In this document: in pieces, positions 24,319 through 33,364 of the stretch
How the letters are laid out: each line of letters opens with the position of its first letter
Position numbering within the stretch: position 1 is the first letter of the stretch
Origin: JAJZJT01 sp049964655
GTDB lineage: Bacteria > Actinomycetota > Acidimicrobiia > Acidimicrobiales > RAAP-2
Direction of reading: 5' to 3'
NCBI GenBank assembly: GCA_049964655.1
Contig: JBMFXC010000004.1
Span: 1 to 60,809 of the forward strand
Length of the DNA: 60,809 nucleotides
Notes under the pieces: model-generated
The model's database searches: none
Told to the model about the DNA's origin: nothing
What the model saw: the letters and a program-made list of their open reading frames with translations, nothing else
Program-made: the position numbers and the translations under genes

Positions 24319-25827
24319 TCACCTCCCGTGTGCTCGCGCTCCGCTGGCCAGCGCACCAGCCGGCACGCGCACGTCGACCGTGGTGCCGGACCCGGGGGCC
24401 GAGTGGATGGTCAAGGTGGCGCCGATGAGCGCGGCGCGCTCGGCCATGCCGGGGATGCCGAGCGACGAACCACCGCCAGCGGGCGCCGGCAAGCCTGGTT
24501 CGAAGCCGGTCCCGTCGTCGGTGACGAGCAGCCGAACTCCGCCGGGGCCGAAGTCGAGGCCGACCGCCACACGAGTGGCACGGGCGTGGCGTTCGGCGTT
24601 GGACAGTGCTTCCTGGGCGATGCGGAAGAGGGCGAGCTCGACCGGAGGGGGTAGTCGGCCCGGTGCCCCCGTGACCCCGAGCGTCGTCTCGATCCCGGTG
24701 CGGGTGCCGGCTTCGGCGAGGAGTTGGGAGATCGACGCCTCGAGCCCGAGGTCGTCGAGGATCGACGGTCTGAGCCCCTTGGCGATCCCACGGAGCTCGG
24801 CGACGACGAGCTCGGCGGTCGAACGGAGGTCGTCGAGGGGCCCCTCGGTGTCGTCGGAGGCGGTACCACCGGGGTGCTCCGTCCCACCGCCCACCCCGCC
24901 GGCCGGCTGGTGACGTGCTCGATACTGGTCGATCTGGCGGCAGAGGTGGATGAGCGACTGGAGCGGTCCGTCGTGGAGCTCCTGGGCGAGGTGGCGGCGC
25001 TCTTCTTCTTGCCCGAGCACGACTCGGGCGGCGAACGCCTCCGTGCGGGCCTGGCGGTCGAGCTCGGCAGTCACGTCGTCGAAGACGACCTGGAGGCGAC
25101 GTTCTCCGGGGTCGCCGACTGGGCTGACAGCGGGGCGCATCAGGACGCGAGCACCAGCAGCATCGAGGGCCAACGGGGCGACCGGCTCGTCCGTCCCGCC
25201 AGGGGAGGGCTCACCGCCCGTCGAGACGAGCAGGGAGAGGACGTAGGCGGCGGCATCGGCTCCGATGACGTCGACCAGCCGGGGCTGGACCGCTCGCTCG
25301 CCGGGAGCCCTGACGCCAGGGAACAGCCGGCGTGCCGAGGGGTTCGAGTCGACGACGACGCCGGCGCCGTCGACGATGAGGATGGGTGCCTGGTTCGAGT
25401 CGAACAGTTCGCGGTAACGGGCTTCGGCTCGCTCGTGGGCGCGCCTTGCCTCACTGGCCAGCGCCGCCGCGTCCCGGCGAGCCGTGGTGCGTTGGCCGAC
25501 TGCCACGGCGGCCACGTTGACCACGACCACCTCGACCACCTCGACCCACGAGACAGACAGGGCGCCCGCATCGGCGGCGGCGACGAAGCGAGGAGCAGCC
25601 AGGAGGGTGGCCAGCCACGCGGTGGCGACGCCGCCGGACAGGCCGAAGCGACGCGCGGCATAGACGACGGGCGGCAGGAGGAGGACAACGGTGGCGTACT
25701 CGTTGACCGGGGACGTCGCCGTCAGATGTCCCGAGACAACCACCGCGAGGTCGGCCAGCGAGAGGCCGACGAGGACGAGCTGGGTGAGCCAGAAGCGCGA
25801 GTCGGCCCAGGGGCGCTCAGTCGTCAT
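24319..25827 (-). CDS. sensor histidine kinase (NarL-type, HisKA_3)
   Basis: This is the membrane sensor of a two-component system. The N-terminal ~125 residues hold four or five hydrophobic helices (MASE-like). A PAS-like domain follows (RYRELFDSNQAPILIVDGAG, about residues 152-171). The HisKA_3 phosphoacceptor box EEERRHLAQELHDGPLQSL contains the His, and a HATPase domain carries DDGTGFEPGLP with SSLGIPGMAERAALIGA. The length is 502 residues from the ATG at 25827, which overlaps the response-regulator stop (ATGA). The signal is unknown. Its place beside the pilus genes suggests but does not prove pilus control. Confidence 0.88.
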   Translation of the reverse strand: MTTERPWADSRFWLTQLVLVGLSLADLAVVVSGHLTATSPVNEYATVVLLLPPVVYAARRFGLSGGVATAWLATLLAAPRFVAAADAGALSVSWVEVVEVVVVNVAAVAVGQRTTARRDAAALASEARRAHERAEARYRELFDSNQAPILIVDGAGVVVDSNPSARRLFPGVRAPGERAVQPRLVDVIGADAAAYVLSLLVSTGGEPSPGGTDEPVAPLALDAAGARVLMRPAVSPVGDPGERRLQVVFDDVTAELDRQARTEAFAARVVLGQEEERRHLAQELHDGPLQSLIHLCRQIDQYRARHQPAGGVGGGTEHPGGTASDDTEGPLDDLRSTAELVVAELRGIAKGLRPSILDDLGLEASISQLLAEAGTRTGIETTLGVTGAPGRLPPPVELALFRIAQEALSNAERHARATRVAVGLDFGPGGVRLLVTDDGTGFEPGLPAPAGGGSSLGIPGMAERAALIGATLTIHSAPGSGTTVDVRVPAGALASGARAHGR

Positions 25828-26510
25828 CGTGGTGGTGGGGCGTCGGGGCCGGCGAGGGCCCCGGTGGCCAGGGCCACCGTGACCAGCTCGGTGCGTGACG
25901 AGGCTCCGAGCTTTTCGAAGGCGTGGTTGAGGTGGACCTCGACCGTGCGCGGGCTGATGCCGAGCTGGTGGGCGATGGCCTTGTTGGCGAGACCGCGAGC
26001 GGCCAGGCGCACGACCTGACGCTCGCGAGCGGTCAGCCCCCCGGGGGAGATCGGTCCTGCGCCACCAGCGGTCTGCTCGTCGTCGGGCCTCCGGAATCCG
26101 GTGATCGCCGGGTCGAGGACGACGACGCCGCCGAGGGCCGTCCGGATGGCGTCCACGAGGTCGTCGCCCGGGGTGGTCTTGAGCAGGTAGGCCGAGGCGC
26201 CGACAGCGAGGGCGGCACGCACGTAGTCCTCGTCGTCGTAGGCGCTCAGGACGATGACGGTCGTGGCCGGGTGCCCGTCGACGATCTGCCGGGCCAGTTC
26301 GATGCCGTTGGTCGACGGCAGACGGATGTCGACCAGGGCCACGTCGGGGTCGAGCTCGTCGACGAGGGCGAGGGCGCCGGGACCATCCCCGGCTTCGCCG
26401 ACCACGGCGAACCCGCCGGCGTCCTCGAGGATCCGGCGGGTGCCCGTGCGGAGCAGCTCGTGATCGTCCACGATGACCACCCGGGCCGGATGGACGCTCC
26501 TGCTGGTCAC
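25824..26510 (-). CDS. NarL/FixJ-family response regulator
   Basis: This is the partner of the adjacent kinase. The receiver domain (residues ~10-125) has VVIVDDHELLRTG (acidic pair), the phosphoacceptor Asp in DVALVDIRLPSTNGIEL, and the switch residues in VIVLSAYDDEDYV and YLLKTT. A LuxR-type helix-turn-helix follows (LTARERQVVRLAARGLANKA and ISPRTVEVHLNHAFEKLG). The GTG at 26510 has TACGAT 6 bases upstream (rc of 26517-26522), so it is probably a leaderless start lying just after the stop of the prepilin peptidase gene. Confidence 0.92.
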   Translation of the reverse strand: MTSRSVHPARVVIVDDHELLRTGTRRILEDAGGFAVVGEAGDGPGALALVDELDPDVALVDIRLPSTNGIELARQIVDGHPATTVIVLSAYDDEDYVRAALAVGASAYLLKTTPGDDLVDAIRTALGGVVVLDPAITGFRRPDDEQTAGGAGPISPGGLTARERQVVRLAARGLANKAIAHQLGISPRTVEVHLNHAFEKLGASSRTELVTVALATGALAGPDAPPPR

Positions 26511-26525
26511 CGGGCCATCGTAGGG

Positions 26526-27599
26526 TCAGCCGCGCACGGCGGCGAGGCTCGCCACCATAGCCATGAGCGACGACGTGACGACCGGCGCACCGAGCACGAC
26601 GGCGGCGACCGTCCGTCGATGCCTTGTCGCCGTGTGCGTTCCTGGGTCGGGGGCGCCGCAAGATCCGCAGGTGCCGGTGCCGCAGGTGCCGGTGCCGCAG
26701 GTGCCGGTGCCGCAGGTGCCGGGGCCTGTTCCCGTGCCGCTGCAGGGACCGGTGCCAGTGCAGGAGGACGGGGCGGAAGAACCGGCAGAGCCGGCCGGGG
26801 CGCAGCCGGCCGGGGCGCAGCCGGACCCCGCTGCTCGGGCGGCCGGGGCGGGGCCGTTGAGCAGCACGTGCCGCCCGAGGGCGGAAAGCGCCCCGATGAC
26901 CGCGGCGGCCCCGACGCCCCAGAGCGGGCCGGCCCAGTGGTGGGCACCGGACGCAAGCGGAAGACCCTGCTGGGTCCCGCCGACCCAGGCGGAAGCTACG
27001 AGGACCACGGCCCGGCCGCGATCCCACGGACGTTCGCCGTCAGGGTCGATCCGGCGGAGCGCGGCAAAGACCACGGCTCCGCCGGCCACGCCGGCCGCCA
27101 GGCCGACCAGGGTGTCCACACCGTGTGCCACGAGGGTGACGACGACGGCGGCGACGGCCACGACCGCCAAGGCCACGGCGGCCAGTCCGAGAGGGGGGTG
27201 ACGACCCTCGACCTCGACGAGCACGAGCGCACCAGCACCGGCGGCAAGCAGGCAGAAGACGAGCGACGGAGCCGTCCCGTGCCAGGCCCAGGTGACCAGT
27301 CCGAAGACGATCCCTGTCCCGGCCTCGACTGCCGGATAGCGGGGTGAGATCGGGGCGTGACAGGTGTGGCACCGACCGCCCAGGACGACCCAGGAGACGA
27401 GCGGGATGTTCTCCCACCAGGTGAGCTGGTGCCGACAGGTCGGACAGAACGAGCGCGGCGTGCTGACCGAGAGCCGACGGGGTGCGCGATAGGCGACGAC
27501 GTTGAGGAACGAGCCGACCAGGAGCCCGGCCAGCACCGCCACCACCATCACAACGGGGAAGAGACGGGCTCCGAGCGACGGACTGACCAGCGCAGGCAT
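26526..27599 (-). CDS. pilD: prepilin peptidase (PilD-like) with altered catalytic motifs and Cys-rich tail
   Basis: This belongs to the A24 family, which cleaves and N-methylates type IV prepilins. The N-terminal part is classic: GSFLNVVAYRAPRRL, then the zinc-type pairs FCPTCRHQL and GRCHTCHAPISPRYPAVE. In the protease part the first catalytic Asp seems replaced (VLVEVEGRHPPLG where the family has a D in this strand), and the GxGD motif is not visible; the nearest match is RPWDRGRAVVL. Residues ~285-325 are a Cys-Gly-Thr repeat (CGTGT units), followed by a last hydrophobic helix. The length of 357 residues exceeds the usual ~250-290. Activity is doubtful. Confidence 0.8.
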   Translation of the reverse strand: MPALVSPSLGARLFPVVMVVAVLAGLLVGSFLNVVAYRAPRRLSVSTPRSFCPTCRHQLTWWENIPLVSWVVLGGRCHTCHAPISPRYPAVEAGTGIVFGLVTWAWHGTAPSLVFCLLAAGAGALVLVEVEGRHPPLGLAAVALAVVAVAAVVVTLVAHGVDTLVGLAAGVAGGAVVFAALRRIDPDGERPWDRGRAVVLVASAWVGGTQQGLPLASGAHHWAGPLWGVGAAAVIGALSALGRHVLLNGPAPAARAAGSGCAPAGCAPAGSAGSSAPSSCTGTGPCSGTGTGPGTCGTGTCGTGTCGTGTCGSCGAPDPGTHTATRHRRTVAAVVLGAPVVTSSLMAMVASLAAVRG

Positions 27600-27905
27600 G
27601 ACGGCAACGGTGCCACACCGGGCCGGGCAGCTCTGACCATGTTCGTTCCTTCCGGGCTGCTGCAGTCTCGGAGCGGCTCGGCGCTGGCCCACTCCCGCGA
27701 CCGGTTCCGGCTCCCGTCTGGGCGGGCGCCCGATCGACGACGACGGTCCGACGGGGCGGTGCTGAAGCGGGCCGACAACAAACCTCTGGACAATTACGGC
27801 ACAACTGGTAGCTTGATGACTACTCTGAGCGCGAGAGTAGTCGGGCGATCCGGCACCGCGTGATTCACGTTCAATCTCGGGGGCAGGCGTGCCGATGGGG
27901 AAGCC
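27600..27905. promoter_or_regulatory. divergent control region between pilD and pilB
   Basis: This 306-bp spacer holds no gene that I can support. It separates minus-strand pilD from plus-strand pilB. A weak TGGACA-N16-TAGCTT pair reads toward pilB around 27787-27814, just upstream of a perfect inverted repeat described separately. The middle is somewhat AT-richer than its surroundings. Confidence 0.4.
27818..27842. promoter_or_regulatory. 9-bp perfect inverted repeat upstream of pilB
   Basis: GACTACTCT (27818-27826) and AGAGTAGTC (27834-27842) are exact complements around a 7-nt loop, 63 bp before the pilB ATG. Without a following T-run it looks more like an operator or leader hairpin than a terminator. 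Confidence 0.55.
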
Positions 27906-30111
27906 ATGAGCGATGTCGATGCCATCCGGTCGATGGCGAGCGAGCACGACCTGGAGTTCGTGGACCTCGATCGCTACAGCGTCGATCCGGCCGCGGCGGA
28001 CGTCCTGCCGGAGGCGGTCGCCCGGCAGTACCAGGCCGTGCCGGTCAAGCGGCGGTTCGGGACGCCTGTCATCGCCATCGCCGATCCGGACGACGTCGCC
28101 GCCGCCGACGCGGTGCGCGAGGCGATCGGTCGTGACTTCATCTCGGTGGTGGCGGTGCCCAGTCAGATCGCCTCGTGTCTCGACCGCCAGTACGGCGGAG
28201 GTGTCGACCGGCACGACGAGGCATGGGGCGTCGGCGCGTCCGATGCTCTCTCGGGCAGCTCGGTAGTCGACGGGGGCAGTGGGCCCGTCGACCTCCCGGC
28301 GGACGACCTCGACGCCGCAGACCTCTTCGGTGTGGGGGCCGCTGCCACCGACACCGACTTCGGCCTGGTCGCCCCCGGAGCGTCGGGCGACCCGCTGCTT
28401 GCCGAGGCCGCCTCCGCACTGGTTCCCGACCTCGGCGAGATGGCCGACGACGACGACGTCGACGACACCCTTGGTCTGTCGCTCTTCGGTTCGGCGTTCG
28501 TCAACGCCGGGCCGTCCGAGGCCGCCCCGGCTCCACCCGCTGCTGCCTCACCTGACGTGGCGTTCGACGCGTCCGCTCCGCTACCGGGCAGCGACCCCTG
28601 GGNNNNNNNNNNNNNNNNNNNNNNNNNNNNNNNNNNNNNNNNNNNNNNNNNNNNNNNNNNNNNNNNNNNNNNNNNNNNNNNNNNNNNNNNNNNNNNNNNN
28701 NNGTACGCCGGTCGTCGCGTCGGCCAACCCCACCGACGTCTTCGCCATCGACGACCTACGGACCATCCTCGGCGGCACCTTCATCACCGTGGTGGCGACC
28801 CCGGGCCAGATCGCCGCCTACATCGGCAAGGCGTTCAGCAACGGCGGTGACGCGGCAGACATGGCGGTCGAGGCGTCCCGCGGGTTCGACGGAAGCTCGT
28901 CGTCGGAGCGGGACGTCGAGGACATCCAGGCGGCGACCGACGACGCGCCGATCGTGCGCTACGTCAACCTGCTCATCCTTCAGGCCCTCAACGAGCGCGC
29001 CTCGGACATCCACGTGGAGCCGACGGCCGGCGAGCTGCGGATCCGCTACCGGATCGACGGCGTGCTCCACGACGTCTCGACGGCACCCCGATCGATCGCT
29101 GCGGCGGTCACCACTCGGTTGAAGGTGATGGCCGACATGAACATCGCCGAGCACCGCATCCCTCAGGACGGTCGCATCTCGCTCTCGGTCGGCTCCAAGG
29201 GCGTCGACCTGAGGATGGCCACCCTTCCCACCATCCACGGGGAGAAGGTCGTCATGCGAGTCCTCGACAAGTCGAGCGTGGTGCTGGGCTTCAACGACCT
29301 GGGCTTCGACGACGACCTGCTCACCACCTACGAGGGCATCTACACCAAGCCCTACGGGACGATCCTCGTCACCGGGCCGACCGGATCAGGCAAGTCGACG
29401 ACGCTGTACACGACGCTTACGGCCCTCAACTCGGCCGAGAAGAACATCATCACGGTCGAGGACCCCGTCGAGCTGCAGATCAAGGGCATCAACCAGGTCC
29501 AGCTCAACGTCAAGGCCGGCCTGACCTTCCCCGCTGCCCTCAAGTCCATCCTCCGCTCGGACCCCGACATCGTGCTGGTGGGCGAGATCCGCGACCGTGA
29601 AACGGCAGTGACCGCCATCGAGGCCGCCCTCACCGGGCACCTGGTGCTGAGCACGCTGCACACCAACAACGCCGCCTCGACGCCGATGCGGCTCATCGAG
29701 ATGGGCATCGAGCCCTTCCTCGTCACTTCGGCCCTCTCGGCCGTCCTCGCCCAGCGCCTGGCTCGACGGCTGTGCGTCCACTGCAAGGAAGCCTTCCAGC
29801 CGACCGAGGCGGACATCGTGGCGGCCGGCTGGCGGGTCGAAGAGGTCGAGCGGCCCGATGGCATCCCCAAGCTCTACCGGGCAGTGGGCTGCTCGGCCTG
29901 CTCCAACACCGGCTACCGCGGGCGCAAGGCGCTGGCGGAGCTGATGCCCATGACCGAAGAGATCGAGCGCATGATCATCGAAGGGGGCTCCGTGGACGAG
30001 ATCCACCGGCTGGCCGTCTCCCAGGGCATGGTGACCCTGCGCGAGAGCGGACTGCGCAAGGCACTCGAGGGCGAGACGACCCTCGAGGAAGTGCTGCGAG
30101 TGGTGGCGTGA
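27906..30111 (+). CDS. pilB: type IV pilus extension ATPase PilB, interrupted by an assembly gap
   Basis: PilB is the cytoplasmic motor that drives pilin polymerisation. The N-terminal part has a T2SSE_N/MshEN-like domain (GTPVIAIADPDDVAAADAVR). An acidic linker then runs into a 100-N gap (28603-28702), after which a second similar domain resumes (TPVVASANPTDVFAIDDLRT). The ATPase core follows: RASDIHVEPT, Walker A VTGPTGSGKSTT, DPDIVLVGEIRD, GHLVLSTLHTNN, and the zinc motif CVHC...CSAC. Frames before and after the gap differ, so the gap length is not 100. The stop overlaps the next gene start (GTGA). Confidence 0.93.
28603..28702. other. assembly gap (100 N) inside pilB
   Basis: A run of exactly 100 N lies between two related N-terminal domains of PilB. 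The coding frame on the two sides is different, so the real length is not 100. Confidence 0.98.
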
Positions 30112-32078
30112 GCCCGGTCCCCACGGCAGCGCGGGTCGAGTGGTCGCTGCGGCTCGCCCAGGCGCTCGTCAACGGCGGCTACGCCACCGAAGCGAACCTC
30201 TCCCCGCTCTTGACGGAGGCACAAGCCACCGGCCAGTCCCTAGCGACACTGCTCATCGCCCGCCAGGTGGCCATCCCGAGCGTCGTGGTCGGCACCCTGG
30301 CGCAGCTCTCCCAACTGCCTGCCGTCGACCTGGCGGCCACGACCCCCGACCCGGACGCCCTGTCGGCCGTAGGTACGGCGGGGCTCGACTTCCGTGCCGT
30401 CGGCCTCCGTCTCGACGGCAACCAGATCGCCGTGGCCTTCGGTGAACCTCCGAGCAACGAGGAGGTACAGGCCCTTTCGGCTCGCGTCGGCTACCGGGTC
30501 TCGCCGGTGCTTGCCGATCCGACCGTCATCGACGCGCTGCTCGGCGGTGCACCGGGCACGCCGCCACCCCCGGTCGCGTCCCCTGGCGCCAGCGTGCCGT
30601 CCTCAGTCGAAGCGCCTCCGCCGCCACCCCCGGGTGCACCCATCCTGACCGGCTCACCTCCGCCCCCACCTCCACCGGGAGCGGCTGCCGCCGTGCTGGC
30701 GGACTCCGGCCTCGCCACCCCGCCGCCACCCCCGGGCCAGCCTCCGACTCGACCCCTGGGGCAGCCTGCGGCCCCCGTCGTCGGCGGCCTCGGCGTCGAC
30801 CGAGGGCAGGGCCCAGCCAACGGCACCGGCCACAGCCCGAGCCAGGCCAATGGCACCGGCCTGACGAATGGCAACAGCCTGACGAATGGCAACGGCCTGA
30901 CGAATGGCACCGGCCACAGCCCAGCCAACGGCAACGGCCACGCCGTCGGCGCGCCGGTCGTAACAGGGCCGGGGTCCGCGGGCGTCCGGGTCTCCGCTGG
31001 CGAGGACAAGCCCCTCCCGCTCCACATCGACGACCTGCTCCGCTACGCAGTGTCGGTCGGCGCCTCCGACCTCCACCTGACCGCTCAGATGCCCGGGTGC
31101 ATCCGCCTCCACGGTGCCATCCGCCCGATTGAGGGATGCCCCCGCCTCGACAACGAGACGATCCGCGACATGGTCTTCGGCATCCTGCCCGCCTCGCAGC
31201 GGGAGCGGTTCGAGGAGGAGCGCGAGCTCGACACCTCGCACTCGATCGCCGGGGTCGGGCGGTTCCGGGTCAACGTGTCGCTACAGCGGGGGACGGTGTC
31301 CGCCGCGTTGCGCCCGATCCCCCACGAGATGCCGGCCTTCGAGAGCCTCGGGATCCCCGACTCGGTCCGTTCCTTCACCGAGCTGCGCCGGGGACTGGTG
31401 CTCGTTACCGGCCCGACCGGGTCGGGCAAGTCGACGACGCTGGCGTCCCTCATCGACATCATCAACCGGACGAAGCCGTTGCACATCGTGACCGTCGAGG
31501 ACCCCATCGAATTCCTCCACGACCACAAGCGCTCGATCGTCAACCAGCGGGAGATCGGCGAGGACACCTTCTCCTTCGCCGAGGCGCTGCGGCGCGTGCT
31601 CCGCCAAGACCCCGACGTCATCCTGGTCGGCGAGCTGCGCGACCTCGAGACGATCTCGACGGCACTGACGGCCGCCGAGACGGGCCATCTCGTCTTCGCC
31701 ACCCTGCACACCCAGGACGCACCCCAGACGGTCGACCGGATCATCGACGTGTTCCCGACCTCGCAGCAGGAGCAGATCCGGGTGATGCTCGCCTCGACGC
31801 TCGAGGGCGTGGTGACCCAGCAGTTGGTCCTGAACGCCGAGGGGACCGGCCGAGTCGCCAGCTGCGAAGTACTCATGTGCACGTCGGCGGTCCGCAACCT
31901 CATCCGGTCGAACAAGACCCACCAGATCTACTCCTTGATGCAGACCGGCTCGGTCTACGGCATGCAGACCATGGACCAGGGTCTTGCCCGGTTGGTGAAG
32001 GAAGGCGTCATCACCGAGAGCGTGGCCTACGACCGCGCCAAGAGCGAGGACGACCTCCGCAACCACCTGAACGCATGA
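30108..32078 (+). CDS. PilT-like ATPase with N-terminal MshEN-like domain
   Basis: This is a 656-residue pilus ATPase, about twice the size of PilT. Residues ~8-145 resemble the T2SSE_N/MshEN domain of PilB-type proteins, with a twin motif (RLAQALVNGGYATEANLSPL, then SLATLLIARQVAI). Residues ~150-215 are a polyproline linker, and residues ~235-285 repeat Asn-Gly units (LTNGNGLTNGTG). From ~300 a complete PilT core follows: VTGPTGSGKSTT, EDPIEFLHD, DPDVILVGELRD, FATLHTQD and the retraction-type motif AVRNLIRS. The GTG at 30108 overlaps the pilB stop (GTGA), so translation is coupled to pilB. Confidence 0.9.
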   Translation: MSPVPTAARVEWSLRLAQALVNGGYATEANLSPLLTEAQATGQSLATLLIARQVAIPSVVVGTLAQLSQLPAVDLAATTPDPDALSAVGTAGLDFRAVGLRLDGNQIAVAFGEPPSNEEVQALSARVGYRVSPVLADPTVIDALLGGAPGTPPPPVASPGASVPSSVEAPPPPPPGAPILTGSPPPPPPPGAAAAVLADSGLATPPPPPGQPPTRPLGQPAAPVVGGLGVDRGQGPANGTGHSPSQANGTGLTNGNSLTNGNGLTNGTGHSPANGNGHAVGAPVVTGPGSAGVRVSAGEDKPLPLHIDDLLRYAVSVGASDLHLTAQMPGCIRLHGAIRPIEGCPRLDNETIRDMVFGILPASQRERFEEERELDTSHSIAGVGRFRVNVSLQRGTVSAALRPIPHEMPAFESLGIPDSVRSFTELRRGLVLVTGPTGSGKSTTLASLIDIINRTKPLHIVTVEDPIEFLHDHKRSIVNQREIGEDTFSFAEALRRVLRQDPDVILVGELRDLETISTALTAAETGHLVFATLHTQDAPQTVDRIIDVFPTSQQEQIRVMLASTLEGVVTQQLVLNAEGTGRVASCEVLMCTSAVRNLIRSNKTHQIYSLMQTGSVYGMQTMDQGLARLVKEGVITESVAYDRAKSEDDLRNHLNA

Positions 32079-32109
32079 CCCACGCTGGCTGAGCGATCGA
32101 GAGGACGAC

Positions 32110-33339
32110 GTGGCACTCACCTACGAGTACAAGGTCCGGGACCGTTCGGGCTCCCTGGTGCAGGGACAGTTGGAAGGCGACAGCATGGCGCTCGTCGTCC
32201 GGCGCCTGCGCGAGATGGGCTACATGCCGATCTCGGTCACGCCGAAGTCGAACGTCACCTTGAAGACGGAGATCAAGATCCCCGGCATCACCGACCGGGT
32301 GAAGCTGAAGGAGGTCGCCGTCGTCACCCGGCAGCTCTCCACCATGGTGGACTCGGGTCTGTCGGTGGTGCGCTCGCTCGGCATCCTGGCCAACCAGGTG
32401 GAGAACGCCGAGCTCCGGCGGGTGCTGGAGGCGGTGCGCCTCGACGTCGAGCACGGCGCCGCCTTTTCGGCGGCGTGCGCCAAGCATCCCAAGGTCTTCT
32501 CCCACCTCTTCGTCACCCTCGTCCAGGCGGGGGAGGTCGGCGGCAACCTCGACCAGGTGCTCGGCAACCTGGCCATGACCATGGAGAAGCAGGCCAACCT
32601 CAACCGGACGATCCGCTCGGCCATGACCTACCCGGCCGTCGTGCTGTCGGTGATGGTCGTCATCTTCGTGGCCATGCTGATCTTCATCGTCCCGGTCTTC
32701 CAGAACCTGTTCAAGACGCTCGGTGGGAAGCTCCCTGTGCCCACCCAGATCCTCATCGACGTCTCGGGGGTGCTCACCAGCGTCTGGGTGCTCCTGGTCA
32801 TCGCCGTCGTCGTCGGAGCGGTGGTGGGGATCCGCAAGTGGATCCAGACCGAGGACGGCCGGCGGATCTGGGACCGGTTGATGCTCCGGCCACCGGTGTT
32901 CGGCCCGCTCTTCCACAAGGTGTCACTGGCTCGGGTGACCTCGACGCTGTCGTCGCTCATCACCTCGGGCGTGCCCATCCTCGAGTCCCTCGACATCTGC
33001 TCGGACACCGCCGGCAACCAAACGGTCGCCGACGTCCTCCAGAAGGCCAAGGACGGGGTGCGCGAAGGCCGGCCGTTGGCGGACCCGCTGCGCGAGCACG
33101 AGGACGTCATCCCGCCGCTGATGGTCCAGATGATCGAGGTCGGGGAGCAGACCGGAGCACTCGACGCCATGCTGCGCAAGGTCGCCGAGTTCTACGACCA
33201 GGAGGTCGAGGCGACGGTCAACAACCTGACCGCCCTGCTCGAGCCGCTCCTCACCGTCGTGATGGGTGCCGGCGTCGGCACCATGGTGATCTGCCTCTAC
33301 CTGCCGATGTTCAGCTACATCAAGCTCATCCACAACTGA
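32110..33339 (+). CDS. pilC: type IV pilus platform protein PilC
   Basis: PilC is the polytopic inner-membrane platform on which PilB and PilT act. It begins LTYEYKVRDRSGSLVQGQLE and contains two T2SSF repeats, the first with FTRQLSTMVDSGLSVV-type sequence (VVTRQLSTMVDSGLSVVRSL) and the second with RVTSTLSSLITSGVPILESL. Three hydrophobic helices are present, including the last near LTVVMGAGVGTMVICLYLPM. At 409 residues it is full length. The GTG at 32110 follows GAGAGGA. It lies in the usual order pilB-pilT-pilC. Confidence 0.95.
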   Translation: MALTYEYKVRDRSGSLVQGQLEGDSMALVVRRLREMGYMPISVTPKSNVTLKTEIKIPGITDRVKLKEVAVVTRQLSTMVDSGLSVVRSLGILANQVENAELRRVLEAVRLDVEHGAAFSAACAKHPKVFSHLFVTLVQAGEVGGNLDQVLGNLAMTMEKQANLNRTIRSAMTYPAVVLSVMVVIFVAMLIFIVPVFQNLFKTLGGKLPVPTQILIDVSGVLTSVWVLLVIAVVVGAVVGIRKWIQTEDGRRIWDRLMLRPPVFGPLFHKVSLARVTSTLSSLITSGVPILESLDICSDTAGNQTVADVLQKAKDGVREGRPLADPLREHEDVIPPLMVQMIEVGEQTGALDAMLRKVAEFYDQEVEATVNNLTALLEPLLTVVMGAGVGTMVICLYLPMFSYIKLIHN

Positions 33340-33364
33340 GCGCACCCCGGAGGAGGCAGACGCC

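Noticed and set aside
24319..27027. A single 902-codon minus-strand frame covering kinase, regulator and part of the peptidase region
   Set aside because: Only the part from 25827 to 24319 is the kinase; the rest runs out of frame through two well-supported genes and gives Arg/Pro-rich noise.
26563..27201. Plus-strand frame with PQVPV repeats opposite the peptidase tail
   Set aside because: The repeat reads openly on both strands. The minus strand continues from a clear prepilin peptidase, and the plus frame decays into Ala/Thr noise.
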